This document shows positions 9,031 to 18,074 of a DNA stretch of 64,000 bases, piece by piece. This DNA comes from an uncultured Bacteroidales bacterium (GTDB lineage Bacteria; Bacteroidota; Bacteroidia; Bacteroidales; Paludibacteraceae). Both the position numbers and the translations under genes were made by a program. Location of the stretch: the NCBI GenBank assembly GCA_900317745.1, contig ONHW01000001.1:140840-204839 (forward strand). The letters run 5' to 3'. How positions within the stretch are numbered: position 1 is the stretch's first letter; the number at the start of each line of letters is the position of its first letter. The notes under the pieces were generated by a model. It saw only the letters and a program-made list of their open reading frames with translations, was not told where the DNA came from and did no database searches.

Positions 9031-12000
9031 TTATGCTGTAATCACCTTATGCAGGCGGTCGATGTATTGCGGAACGGCTTGCGCCTTGTTGCCGAACAGG
9101 TCAAGGCAGTCGTACAACCGGAACGGATCGGTCTGCATTGTCCGGCGCTCGATGTCGCCGTTCTCGCACACGTAACGGATGATGTTCCTCAGGTACTCCT
9201 CCTGCATCGAGGTGAGGTGCTGCCCTTGAATCAGTTCGACGAACTTATCCAGCGCGATGTTCATATCCACGCCGATGATCGTGCGCAGGAACGCGGCTAT
9301 ATTGCCGCCATAGAGTTTGTAGCGATCCTGATGCAGATAGGTGCGCTCGTAGTCCTCTTTCGTGCCCAGTTCCAGCCAAAAGATGCGCTCCAGCTCGCGG
9401 ATGTCGAGTTGCGTCAACTGCTCCACGGTCTGAATCTTTTGCAGTACAGGGTTGTCGGTGTTCTCCGCCAGATAATCCATCACCCGCTGCTTGTAAGACA
9501 TTTGCGTGATGATCAGTTCGGTCTCGCCCTCATCGGTCACCACATCGCTTATATCCACGGTGAACGACTTGTTGCCGTCGCCCATCAGGTATTGCACAAT
9601 CTCGCGCAGCTCCTTGCGTACATGCTCCAGCCGTTCGAGGTTCACGTTTTCCCAGAACACCGGCGTCTGCACCATGCGTATCGTATCCATCTTAGCCATC
9701 ACCTGCGGGATAGAGGCTTTGCCTTCCAGCGCCTTACCAATCTGGATGATCTTGTTCTCGGCTTTCGTGCCCTTGACCTCGGGATTGATGAGCGAGAGTT
9801 GTTTTTGCAGCACAATGAAGTCAAACCGCCGTGCCGAGAGGTCGCTCTGCGCATTGATGAGCAGCGGTGCCAGATTGGACTTGATCATCACTGCATCCAC
9901 CTCGCTCACGTATTGCCAGTTGTCGCGCACCTTGTACTTCTCAACCAGTGCCCATTGCTTGCGCACCGCTATACGTGCCGTTTCCAGCTCGCCAATCTGC
10001 GCACAGAGGATATCCTTCAGTTCGTCATGGAAACTCTTAGCAAACTCATCGGTCTGGTAATCGACATGTTGCAGGATGACGGCTATCTCCAGCCGTGCGT
10101 TGAACAGCCGCTCCGCCAATCCAATCGTGCGCGTACCTTCCGCACCGTTGGGGTTCTGACCAAAGAACTCCAGGTTACCGCACCAGTCGAAGATATAGAA
10201 CTCTTGCTTGTCCTTACCTGCGCCGAAGATGTCCGGGCAAAGCCGCGTGCCGCGACCAACCATTTGCCAGAACTTGATCTTCGACTTCACCTGCTTGAAG
10301 AACACCAGATTCAGCACCTCCGGCACATCCACACCCGTATCGAGCATATCCACCGACACAGCTATCTGTATCTTCCGCTTGGCGGTCTCGCGCGGTTCGC
10401 TGAAGTTATCCAGCAGGTTCTGCGCGTAAGGCGCGTAGTTGTCTATCACTGTGCAGAAGTCCGCCCCGAACTGCGGATACAGCACACGGAACCGCTGCAC
10501 AATCAACTCGGCATGTTCGTGACGGTGGGCGAAGATGATCGTCTTGCCGATGCAGTCGCCGTCGTCCACTTTCAGCCCGTGCTCCATCAGGTCGGTCAGC
10601 ACCTTGTCCACCGTATCTATATTGTAGATGTACTCAAACAACTCACGGCTCTCGATGTCGCGCGTATAGACGCTGTTCGGGTCAAGCAGTTTCTTTGCTT
10701 TCTCGTACCGCCACACATCCTCCAGTTGCTCTTTCTCCTCGGGCGACAGATCATCGTAGCGGATACCGTTGCTCAGCAGGTTCGTCTCGCGCGTAAAGCC
10801 GCGGAAGTTCACCAGAAAATGGTCATCCACCGCCTCTTGCAGTTCGTAGGCGTAGGTCGGTTCGCCATGCTCCAGCCCGAACAGGTCGTAGGTTGAGCGA
10901 TCCACCTCATCGCGCGGCGTAGCCGTCAAGCCTATCAACAGGCTGTCGAAGTAGTCGAAGATACTTCCGTACTTACCAAACACCGACCGGTGCGCCTCGT
11001 CCACGATGATCAGGTCAAAACGCCCGATAGAGAACGGACGTTTGCTGTCGTCGATATAGTTAACCATCGTCTGGTAAGTGGAGAACATCAGTCGTGCGCT
11101 CAGGTCTTTGTCCTTGTCCTGCGTGCGGTCGTCGGAGAGCGTGCAGGATGATACCGACGGCATGAGTTTGGCGAAGTTCCTCGCTGCCTGGTTGACCAGC
11201 GTCGTACGGTCGGCAAGGAACAGGATGTTCTTCGCCCAATTGTTACGCATCAGCAGTTCGGTCAGGGCGATACTCACGCGCGTCTTGCCCGTGCCGGTAG
11301 CCATCACGAGCAGCGCACGACGAAAGCGCTTGTTCAGGTGCTCGCACACGGCATGGATAGCGCTTATCTGATAGTGGCGTCCGGCGATGGCTGTATCCAC
11401 TGCAAGATCGGTGATGTCTTGGCGAGAGCGTTTCTGTATGAGCAGTTCAAGGTCTTGCTCCGTATGGAAGTCGTACACCTCACGATCAGGATAACCCAAT
11501 CCGTCAATCACCTTCGTCTGGAATCCGTTGGTGTAATATATCACCGGTCGCACGCCGTACTCCTGTTCGAGGCAGTCGGCATACAGCATCGCCTGATTAC
11601 GTCCCACCTCCACGTTTTTCGTTGTGCGCTTGGCTTCGATCACCGCCAGCGGCTTGCACGAGGCATCAAACAGCACATAATCCGCATAGCCCTTGCCCTC
11701 GGCGTTCGGCATGCCCGTCACCTCAATCTCCACGCACGCTTTCGAACCCATCTTCGCGCCTTCGGTGTGCTCTATCGTCCATCCGGATTCCTCCAGCATC
11801 AGGTCGATATACAGTCGCCGTGTCTCGGCTTCGCTGATGGCATCCTCCGTAGCCAAAGTCCTGCTTGCCTCGTCGGCTATCGGCTCATCCAGTTTGCCTT
11901 CGTATTTCGCTGCCGTTTCGGCAGGGATGGCTTCGGGTTTCTCCGGTGCTTGCAAGGTAGGCGACGGCGTAGCGGGTATAAGCGCGTTATCGAACGGCGC

Positions 12001-12399
12001 AAAACGGACAATCACTCCCATCCGCTGCAGGATTGTACCCACAAACACATGCAGATTAAGCAACGCAAAGAACGCCTGCCGCTTGCCTACGCGCGAACCT
12101 ACTGAGTCGTGTGCAGCATTGTTACCGCACTTGCGGATATAATGGATGCGCATCATCAGATCATCCGAACCGATGAACGCCTTGAAGTCGTAATCATCCA
12201 CGAGCGAGAACAGCGACGCACGCTCGGGTATATCCCAACCTTTGACCGTATAGATGAGTTTAACCAGATATTCCAACGCACGCCGCGAGGCAACTGCCGA
12301 CTTCTCGGGGTCGCACAGTTGGTAGGTCTCCGCTGTATCGCAATAGCGGTACAACGGCTCAAACTCACGGACGTTTTTCAGAAAGTCAAAGTTTTTCAT
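9031..12399 (-). CDS. hsdR: Type I restriction-modification enzyme, restriction/translocase subunit
   Basis: The 1122-residue protein is the motor and nuclease subunit that moves DNA and cuts it at a distance from unmethylated sites. In order: an N-terminal helical domain (MKNFDFLKNVREFEPLYRYC, DUF4145-like); a PD-(D/E)XK nuclease core with D240 in GYADYVLFD and E255/K257 in VIEAKRT; a superfamily 2 helicase with Walker A ATGTGKT (367-373), VDEAH (466-470) and LTATPRDE; then an EcoEI-type C-terminal part. I moved the start from an upstream possibility to the ATG at 12399, which matches the family start and has AAAGGA before it. hsdS lies upstream, separated by 211 bp and a hairpin, so hsdR may be expressed separately. 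Confidence 0.95.
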   Translation of the reverse strand: MKNFDFLKNVREFEPLYRYCDTAETYQLCDPEKSAVASRRALEYLVKLIYTVKGWDIPERASLFSLVDDYDFKAFIGSDDLMMRIHYIRKCGNNAAHDSVGSRVGKRQAFFALLNLHVFVGTILQRMGVIVRFAPFDNALIPATPSPTLQAPEKPEAIPAETAAKYEGKLDEPIADEASRTLATEDAISEAETRRLYIDLMLEESGWTIEHTEGAKMGSKACVEIEVTGMPNAEGKGYADYVLFDASCKPLAVIEAKRTTKNVEVGRNQAMLYADCLEQEYGVRPVIYYTNGFQTKVIDGLGYPDREVYDFHTEQDLELLIQKRSRQDITDLAVDTAIAGRHYQISAIHAVCEHLNKRFRRALLVMATGTGKTRVSIALTELLMRNNWAKNILFLADRTTLVNQAARNFAKLMPSVSSCTLSDDRTQDKDKDLSARLMFSTYQTMVNYIDDSKRPFSIGRFDLIIVDEAHRSVFGKYGSIFDYFDSLLIGLTATPRDEVDRSTYDLFGLEHGEPTYAYELQEAVDDHFLVNFRGFTRETNLLSNGIRYDDLSPEEKEQLEDVWRYEKAKKLLDPNSVYTRDIESRELFEYIYNIDTVDKVLTDLMEHGLKVDDGDCIGKTIIFAHRHEHAELIVQRFRVLYPQFGADFCTVIDNYAPYAQNLLDNFSEPRETAKRKIQIAVSVDMLDTGVDVPEVLNLVFFKQVKSKIKFWQMVGRGTRLCPDIFGAGKDKQEFYIFDWCGNLEFFGQNPNGAEGTRTIGLAERLFNARLEIAVILQHVDYQTDEFAKSFHDELKDILCAQIGELETARIAVRKQWALVEKYKVRDNWQYVSEVDAVMIKSNLAPLLINAQSDLSARRFDFIVLQKQLSLINPEVKGTKAENKIIQIGKALEGKASIPQVMAKMDTIRMVQTPVFWENVNLERLEHVRKELREIVQYLMGDGNKSFTVDISDVVTDEGETELIITQMSYKQRVMDYLAENTDNPVLQKIQTVEQLTQLDIRELERIFWLELGTKEDYERTYLHQDRYKLYGGNIAAFLRTIIGVDMNIALDKFVELIQGQHLTSMQEEYLRNIIRYVCENGDIERRTMQTDPFRLYDCLDLFGNKAQAVPQYIDRLHKVITA

Positions 12400-12452
12400 C
12401 TTATTTTTCCTTTGTAAACGATTGTATAATAGCATATTACCAGCGCATTTCC

Positions 12453-12480
12453 AAATAAGCACGCTCGACCGTGCTTATTT
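12453..12480. terminator. Strong hairpin between hsdS and hsdR
   Basis: AAATAAGCACG and CGTGCTTATTT pair perfectly (11 bp) around CTCGAC. T-rich bases follow on either strand, but the run is short on the minus strand. It could terminate hsdMS transcription or reduce hsdR expression. Confidence 0.5.
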
Positions 12481-12610
12481 TTCCGCACGCTATACACCGT
12501 ATTTCTTCTCTCCATTTTTCGATTAGTGCGCCGTGCATCAGCGCGGCGTTTGTCCCTCTATATCTATCAACTGGTGTCATCATCTTTCGGTTACTTCTAT
12601 TCTCCGCTGC

Positions 12611-13777
12611 CTATGCAAAATGAAATTCCATTCGTTGCGCGAGCAACGACTCAAACTCGGCTATCGACTGATTAATCAACCGCTTCTGCTCCTCTATGGC
12701 TTGCACCTTCTCCGCAAACGCCTGCTGCAATGAAAGAGGAGGGAGAGGGATAGCAGTATTCTTTATAATTGCCTGTGATATATTAGGCTGCGCACCTCCG
12801 GCTGCAATAGTAGTATACTTTGGCTTCATCGACATCAAGACGTACATTAAGTATAAAGGTGTCGTATCTTCATTAGGCAAAATATTACAAATAGCTTGAT
12901 TTGTACACATCGGCGATTTTATTATGCCAACCTCTCCAACTGTTGCACCGTACATTGCTATGGCTACTGTATCTATGGGAACAATTTTTGCGTTTGAGTT
13001 ATCCAAGCCTTCCTGAGTAATAAATAATTCTGTTTTATATATCATTCCTTGCGAAACCTCACCACTACGTAGCCAAGGGATAGTTCCTCCTTCATAATAT
13101 TCTTTATGAGCCTTTGATGGAGTTCCACCAGAGGTCGTATATGCTATCTCTTCTATCTTCTTCACCTCCCATCCTTTGGGATTGGTGATTGGGTCGCCGA
13201 AGGTGTCGAGGAAGATGGCTTGGGCGAGATTATCCAACTCAAGCACTTGCTGCTTCTTTGCCGATATAACCGAAGATATACTATCCAATTCACGAACAAT
13301 CAACTCTTGGGTGGAAAGAGAGGGAACGGGAACTGAAATATTAGATAATTGCCCTAAGTATATGCCTTTTTGAGCAACACCATGCGCCTCTTCAATTAAC
13401 TTATAACTTTCTGCTTGAAGTAAATATTTGAGAAAACTTGAATTTATAAGTTCTTTTTTGGGAGAAAGAACAGCAACACTTCGTTGTAATGTTATATTCT
13501 TATGCTCCGCATGAACGACAGCAGCTCGTCCTACTGTACCAACAATAGTGAGCAATACATCTCCTTCTGATATCCTTGTGCGCTTATCTTCTTGCTCAAA
13601 ATCCTCTTTTGTCAAGTAGCGAACTCCTCTATTAAGGTCAATGCAATCATTACCAATATTTTGTGAGCTTATCATCAAATAACCAGAATGGGTCACACCT
13701 TTAGGCGGATTGTGACTACCATCTGTTAGTCGTTCACAAAGATCTCCCAACCTCTTATATGTCACGCTCTCTCTCAT
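12611..13777 (-). CDS. hsdS: Type I restriction-modification enzyme, specificity subunit
   Basis: The 388-residue protein has two target-recognition halves. The first (about 1-160) starts YKRLGDLCERLTDGSHNPP and ends in a conserved helix (STQELIVRELDSISSVISAK). The second (about 205-365) starts WEVKKIEEIAYTTSGGTPS and ends SLQQAFAEKVQAIEEQKRL. It sets the DNA sequence recognised by the complex; the site cannot be read from the sequence. Its ATG overlaps the hsdM stop by 4 bp. The variable halves are visibly more AT-rich than the conserved central linker (LAQAIFLDTFGDPITNPKGW), as expected when recognition domains are exchanged between strains. No extra hsdS cassette or inverted copy is seen nearby. 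Confidence 0.95.
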   Translation of the reverse strand: MRESVTYKRLGDLCERLTDGSHNPPKGVTHSGYLMISSQNIGNDCIDLNRGVRYLTKEDFEQEDKRTRISEGDVLLTIVGTVGRAAVVHAEHKNITLQRSVAVLSPKKELINSSFLKYLLQAESYKLIEEAHGVAQKGIYLGQLSNISVPVPSLSTQELIVRELDSISSVISAKKQQVLELDNLAQAIFLDTFGDPITNPKGWEVKKIEEIAYTTSGGTPSKAHKEYYEGGTIPWLRSGEVSQGMIYKTELFITQEGLDNSNAKIVPIDTVAIAMYGATVGEVGIIKSPMCTNQAICNILPNEDTTPLYLMYVLMSMKPKYTTIAAGGAQPNISQAIIKNTAIPLPPLSLQQAFAEKVQAIEEQKRLINQSIAEFESLLAQRMEFHFA

Positions 13778-15264
13778 AGTATTCCTCTCAGACGGTTGAT
13801 GTTCTCGATGATAGTGTTCTCCAGCGTCTCAATGCGCTCCAGCACCTCGTGCGGGTTCTCCTGCTTGACTGCGGCACGCTCCACCTGTTTGTACTTGTTG
13901 AACGTGAAGTCGTAGTCATTCTGCCGTATCTCGTCCACCGGCACGAGGAACGACTGCTCCGTGCGTGCGCGCTCCGCTTCCGCCTCGCGGTTCTGCCAAC
14001 GGCGGATGATGTCGGGTATATCGTTGTCGTCTATCGGATCACGTGTGTCATTGAGCGTGAAGCCGTCAGCGTGCATGTCGTAGAACCACACCTTATCCGT
14101 TCCGCCGTTGTCGGTCTTGGTGAAGATAAGAATAGCCGTGCTCACACCTGCATAAGGCTTGAATACGCCCGAGGGCATAGAGATGACCGCTTCGAGTTTC
14201 TGATGATCCACCAGCTCCATCCTCAGCGCTTTGTGCGCCTTGCTGTTGCGGAACAGCACACCGTCAGGCACGATGCTTGCACAGCGTCCGCCAATCTGTA
14301 AGATTCGGATAAACAGCGCAAGGAACAGCAACTCGGTCTGCTTGGTGTTCGTGAGCGTCAACAGCGACTTGCTGACAACCTCGTTGTCCAGACTGCCCGT
14401 GAACGGCGGGTTAGCCAGACACAAGGTGTAACGGTTGGCATCGGTGTTGTCGGCAGAGAGCGAGTCTTGCCAGGCGATGTTCGGCGCATCAACACCGTGC
14501 AGCATCATGTTCATCGCACCGATACGCAGCATGTTCTGGTCGGTATCGAAGCCGTTGAACATATCCGAACGGAAACGCTGCCGCATGTTCGGCCCCATCA
14601 GTATCCTGCCGTAATGCTCCTTGATATATTTAGCAGCCTCGACGATGAATCCCGCCGAACCCATTGCCGGATCGCAGATCTTGTCGTCAGGCGCAGGCTT
14701 CATCAGCTCCACCATCATCCGGATGATATGTCGCGGTGTGCGGAACTGCCCGTTCGTGCCGGACTCCGCCATCTTGCCGAGCATGTACTCATATACATCC
14801 CCCATAGCATCGCGGTCAGTCATATCCAACGCATCAATGCCATCCACCACCTTCTGCAACGTACGCTCCGAAGGGATAAGGAAGATGGCATTCTGCATGT
14901 AACGCGAATACGCCGACTCCTGACCGCTGCCGATGTTCTTTATGAACACAAACACGTTCTCGCGAACCATCTTGAACATGTTCTGCGAACCGGTGTTCTT
15001 AAACACATGCCAGCGCATATCATTGTAGGGGACGAGATTGCCCGTCTCGGGATTGCGCCACGAGCCGGCAGGGAACGTCGGGTTCTCCAGTTTGTTGCCG
15101 AACAACTGCGCATTGGATTCCTCGCGCCGCTGCGTGTCGTCGAGCATCTTCATAAAGAACATATACGTCATTTGCTCCAATATCGTGATGGAGGTCGTGA
15201 CACCGCTGTTCCAGAATGCATCCCATATCTGGTCAACCCGATTCTTGATCTCGCCTGTTATCAT
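13774..15264 (-). CDS. hsdM: Type I restriction-modification enzyme, adenine-N6 methyltransferase subunit
   Basis: A 496-residue protein of usual HsdM length. The N-terminal HsdM domain (DQIWDAFWNSGVTTSITILE) precedes the methyltransferase fold with the S-adenosylmethionine motif CDPAMGSAGF (197-206) and the catalytic motif NPPF (285-288). It methylates adenine on host DNA and forms the HsdM2S core with the overlapping hsdS product. It is the first gene of the cassette and its promoter carries operator site 3, so modification is probably the regulated step. The intact frames suggest a working system. Confidence 0.95.
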   Translation of the reverse strand: MITGEIKNRVDQIWDAFWNSGVTTSITILEQMTYMFFMKMLDDTQRREESNAQLFGNKLENPTFPAGSWRNPETGNLVPYNDMRWHVFKNTGSQNMFKMVRENVFVFIKNIGSGQESAYSRYMQNAIFLIPSERTLQKVVDGIDALDMTDRDAMGDVYEYMLGKMAESGTNGQFRTPRHIIRMMVELMKPAPDDKICDPAMGSAGFIVEAAKYIKEHYGRILMGPNMRQRFRSDMFNGFDTDQNMLRIGAMNMMLHGVDAPNIAWQDSLSADNTDANRYTLCLANPPFTGSLDNEVVSKSLLTLTNTKQTELLFLALFIRILQIGGRCASIVPDGVLFRNSKAHKALRMELVDHQKLEAVISMPSGVFKPYAGVSTAILIFTKTDNGGTDKVWFYDMHADGFTLNDTRDPIDDNDIPDIIRRWQNREAEAERARTEQSFLVPVDEIRQNDYDFTFNKYKQVERAAVKQENPHEVLERIETLENTIIENINRLRGIL

Positions 15265-15331
15265 AACTTTTCTTATTTAATAGTTTAACATTTCAATAGT
15301 TTAACAATGTCCCCTTTTTCATTTCCCGTTG

Positions 15332-15368
15332 CAAAGGTACTACATCGTTGTGCAAGCTATTTGCATAA
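15332..15368 (-). promoter_or_regulatory. Promoter of hsdMS with operator TTGTGCAA-N5-TTGCATAA (site 3)
   Basis: The inverted repeat at 15348-15368 has one mismatch in the distal arm. It lies 8 bases upstream of the -7 box TACCTTTG (15332-15339, minus strand). The layout matches sites 1 and 2. Just beyond it (15372-15388) is TATAATTCGTGCATTTT, which recurs at 16969-16985. Confidence 0.7.
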
Positions 15369-15410
15369 TCCGTATAATTCGTGCATTTTTTTGAAATAGC
15401 CGCAATTTTA

Positions 15411-16856
15411 TTATCCGAACAAGTCATCTAAAGTTACGACATTTACAAAATCACCAAAGTATTGGTTATATGCCAAACCATAAGTAGTTACCAACGTACT
15501 ATGAATAACTGTTTTCCGACTTACCTTCTCCACCAGCGTATTCATCCTGTGCACCAATCTCATGTGGTACGATTTATTTACCGAGAACTCTTCACTATAA
15601 AATTTCATCTCGCACATATTCACCACATTATCTTTTCGCTGGATAAGCAAATCGATTTGCGTCCCTTCTTGCTGGTCATCGCCATTTACTGCCCATGCAG
15701 ATTGCGAGGACGATATACCGGCAATCTGTAAAGCACGCTTGATAGCACCAATATGGCGCAGGCACAAATCTTCAAAAGCGAAGCCGCGCCAACTATTGAT
15801 TTTGGGCGATTCGACATTGTTCATCCAGAATGCATCATCCATTTCCGATTGCTTATCCACGAACTTCAGATAGAACAAGCAGAATGGATCAATCAAGCGG
15901 TAATGTTCATTACGCTTACTTTCACCAAAGGGCACATAACGCTCCACAAAATCACTTGCCACCAGTGCCTTGAGCCATTGGGAGAGATGCCCGTTACACC
16001 CCAAGTTTGTACCTTCAGCGATGCATTCACGTGTAAATCCTTTTCTTTTGGTTGCAAGATAGCGCACGATACGCATCATTTCCTCCGGGTTAGTAAATAT
16101 GGAAGCAAAGAGTTTGGTGAATTCGTCTTTCAGTTTGGCGTTTTGTGCGAAGAACAGGTTGTCGATATTCTGCGCAAGGCTCTTACCACGCGTAAAATAT
16201 GTCATATAGTACGGAATTCCGCCAAGAATCATATTTGCTTGAGCGATATCATAACGGGAGAGTTGTATGCCTTGGCTCTGGTAGAACTGTTCGCATTCAG
16301 CTAAAGTAAATGGCGTAAGTTTGATCTCGTATGTCGTGCGGCCATACAATCCGCCATGATTATTCACCAAGTTATCCAACATCCACGAATTGGCACTACC
16401 GCACACAACGAGCATCATATTCGTGCGATGACATGCCCATCCGTTCCAAAACGCTTCCAGAGCTGTTATAAACCCGCTTCTCGGCGTATCCATCCATGGC
16501 AATTCGTCAATGAACACAACTTGTCGCGCACCGGTATCAATAGTTTGCAGGTGCTGCTCTAACATAAAGAATGCCTCCAGCCAGTTCTTCGGGCTGCTCC
16601 TACCTTTCCATCCTTGAATCAAGAGAGAATGATAGAAATGCAGCAATTGTGCCTTCATGTTATTCGACTTACCATTCTCATCGATAGGACTTAATCCGGC
16701 ATGACGAAAAGTAATATCCTCGCGAAGTGCTTCATCTACCAAAAAGGTCTTTCCCACACGGCGACGACCATAGATGGCTACAAATTCAGCTTTAGGGCTT
16801 GATACAAGTTTTTTCAACTCGTCAACCTCTTTGTTTCTTCCAATAATTGCGCTCAT
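15411..16856 (-). CDS. AAA-type ATPase with C-terminal nuclease-like (DUF234-type) domain
   Basis: The 481-residue protein begins SAIIGRNKEVDELKKLV, has Walker A GRRRVGKT (30-37), Walker B VVFIDELPW and a sensor-like VVCGSANSW, the signature of the bacterial/archaeal ATPases that carry a DUF234 tail. After a winged-helix-like middle part, the C-terminal domain contains EGTQIDLLIQRK followed by NMCEMKFY, which fits a PD-(D/E)XK core. The family is common in Bacteroidota and often resembles toxin or defence ATPases, but its role is not settled. It lies between the RM cassette and the WYL regulator and has its own promoter (16928-16959). Confidence 0.8.
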   Translation of the reverse strand: MSAIIGRNKEVDELKKLVSSPKAEFVAIYGRRRVGKTFLVDEALREDITFRHAGLSPIDENGKSNNMKAQLLHFYHSLLIQGWKGRSSPKNWLEAFFMLEQHLQTIDTGARQVVFIDELPWMDTPRSGFITALEAFWNGWACHRTNMMLVVCGSANSWMLDNLVNNHGGLYGRTTYEIKLTPFTLAECEQFYQSQGIQLSRYDIAQANMILGGIPYYMTYFTRGKSLAQNIDNLFFAQNAKLKDEFTKLFASIFTNPEEMMRIVRYLATKRKGFTRECIAEGTNLGCNGHLSQWLKALVASDFVERYVPFGESKRNEHYRLIDPFCLFYLKFVDKQSEMDDAFWMNNVESPKINSWRGFAFEDLCLRHIGAIKRALQIAGISSSQSAWAVNGDDQQEGTQIDLLIQRKDNVVNMCEMKFYSEEFSVNKSYHMRLVHRMNTLVEKVSRKTVIHSTLVTTYGLAYNQYFGDFVNVVTLDDLFG

Positions 16857-16927
16857 AATTGCATTAAATGGGCTTCGAATACTTGTTTTTGCTATTTCGT
16901 AGCCCGATATAACTTATTTTTCGGCAG

Positions 16928-16959
16928 CAAAGATACTACATTTTTCTTAATTTTGCAAA
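16928..16959 (-). promoter_or_regulatory. Promoter of the ATPase gene
   Basis: On the minus strand TTTG (16956-16959), 20 bases, TATCTTTG (16928-16935). It overlaps the 3' end of the WYL gene. The region resembles the hsdM upstream region (shared TACTACAT and TATAATTCGTGCATTTT blocks) but lacks the inverted repeat. Confidence 0.65.
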
Positions 16960-17951
16960 TTTTTATGGTATAATTCGTGCATTTTGTTGATTTTTTCTTG
17001 TATTTGCAGCCTTAACGATTCAGGTGCAAGCACCTCAACATCTTCGCCGAACCACAAGATCTGCGCTTCCAGTTCGCGGTTGGGAATAACGGTTATCTCA
17101 ATCAGTCCCTGCTGTTTGTCTTTAGTCTTCTGCGAGGGATGCAGCGGCTTGGATAGTACGTAAGGCAACCGGTTCGGTGCAAACCGCAGCAACACATGTT
17201 CCGGCTCTTTGCCTTGCGGGATACTCACGCCTATAACGTCATCGAAATATTCAGAGAAATCAATATCCGTCTCCTTATACGCAACGCGACTCGGTTCGAT
17301 GCCTTGTATCCTGTCCAGCGCAAAGTTCTTCATCTTACCTGTATCCGCATCCTCCGCGAGCAAGAACCACCGGCTGTTGTGCTGCTTGATATAATACGGA
17401 TGCAGCGTCAGCACTTGCTCCTGTTTACCAAACGGCTGATACGTCAGCTCTATCGACTGCTTGTTCACGATATAGTTAAACAGCGTCTCCAAGTGCTCCA
17501 AGCCTTGCAGATACTCGTTCCCCTCAAAGCCGATGATGCTCTCCGTGTGATTGTTAAGGTGCATCTTGGTCTCTATCTCCGCCAACGTCTCTGCCATCCA
17601 ATCGAACTGCGGCAATCCTTTCAGCCGCGACAACATCAGCACCGTGTCTTTCAGCTTGGCAATCTCCTCATCCGTCAAAGGAGCCTGCTGAATGCTGAAA
17701 TTCGTATCTTCATACCGGTAATACACCCTGCCATACGCATCACGCAGGTGCAGCACATTCACGTGATAGATACTCTCAAACTCGTTGATATCGTATTTGA
17801 GCGTCCGCTCACTCACAGGCGTGCAGTCATATCGCACCAAGTCCTTGTTGCATTCCGCCAACAAGTCCTCAATATAGTACCGCTTCGTCTTGTTCCGAAA
17901 ACACCGATCCAACGCGAAGTGACGTATCTGTTTCTGCTTTATTACCGGCAT
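16947..17951 (-). CDS. WYL-domain transcriptional regulator
   Basis: From the ATG at 17951 the protein has 334 residues. The N-terminal third (RHFALDRCFRNKTKRYYIED, VSERTLKYDINEFES) is a winged-helix DNA-binding region. The middle is a WYL domain (SIELTYQPFGKQEQVLTLHP, RWFLLAEDADTGKMKNFALD) and the end is a WCX-like segment. WYL regulators such as BrxR and CapW repress phage-defence operons by binding inverted repeats as dimers, perhaps in response to nucleic-acid or nucleotide ligands. This gene is next to the RM region, so it is the obvious candidate reader of the three shared operators; that is unproven. An earlier start at 18068 would include its own promoter and is rejected. Confidence 0.85.
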   Translation of the reverse strand: MPVIKQKQIRHFALDRCFRNKTKRYYIEDLLAECNKDLVRYDCTPVSERTLKYDINEFESIYHVNVLHLRDAYGRVYYRYEDTNFSIQQAPLTDEEIAKLKDTVLMLSRLKGLPQFDWMAETLAEIETKMHLNNHTESIIGFEGNEYLQGLEHLETLFNYIVNKQSIELTYQPFGKQEQVLTLHPYYIKQHNSRWFLLAEDADTGKMKNFALDRIQGIEPSRVAYKETDIDFSEYFDDVIGVSIPQGKEPEHVLLRFAPNRLPYVLSKPLHPSQKTKDKQQGLIEITVIPNRELEAQILWFGEDVEVLAPESLRLQIQEKINKMHELYHKNLQN

Positions 17952-17977
17952 ATTTATATATTTTTCCTGAAAACCTA

Positions 17978-18009
17978 CAAAGTTACAAAAAATATATGAC
18001 TTTTGCAAA
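17978..18009 (-). promoter_or_regulatory. Promoter of the WYL regulator gene
   Basis: On the minus strand TTTG (18006-18009), 20 bases, TAACTTTG (17978-17985), 26 bases before the ATG. TTTTGCA and TGCAAAA flank an 18-base spacer just upstream and could be a loose operator. Confidence 0.65.
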
Positions 18010-18074
18010 TGAAAATAAGAAAAAGTGCAAAATATCAGCAAGAAAGTACGAAATTTAACGGGAAGCAAGGGGAG

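Noticed and set aside
7395-10896. Long open frames on the plus strand opposite the DUF2130 gene and hsdR (504 and 674 codons)
   Set aside because: They lie antisense to well-recognised genes, show Leu/Arg/His-rich nonsense composition and have no domain.
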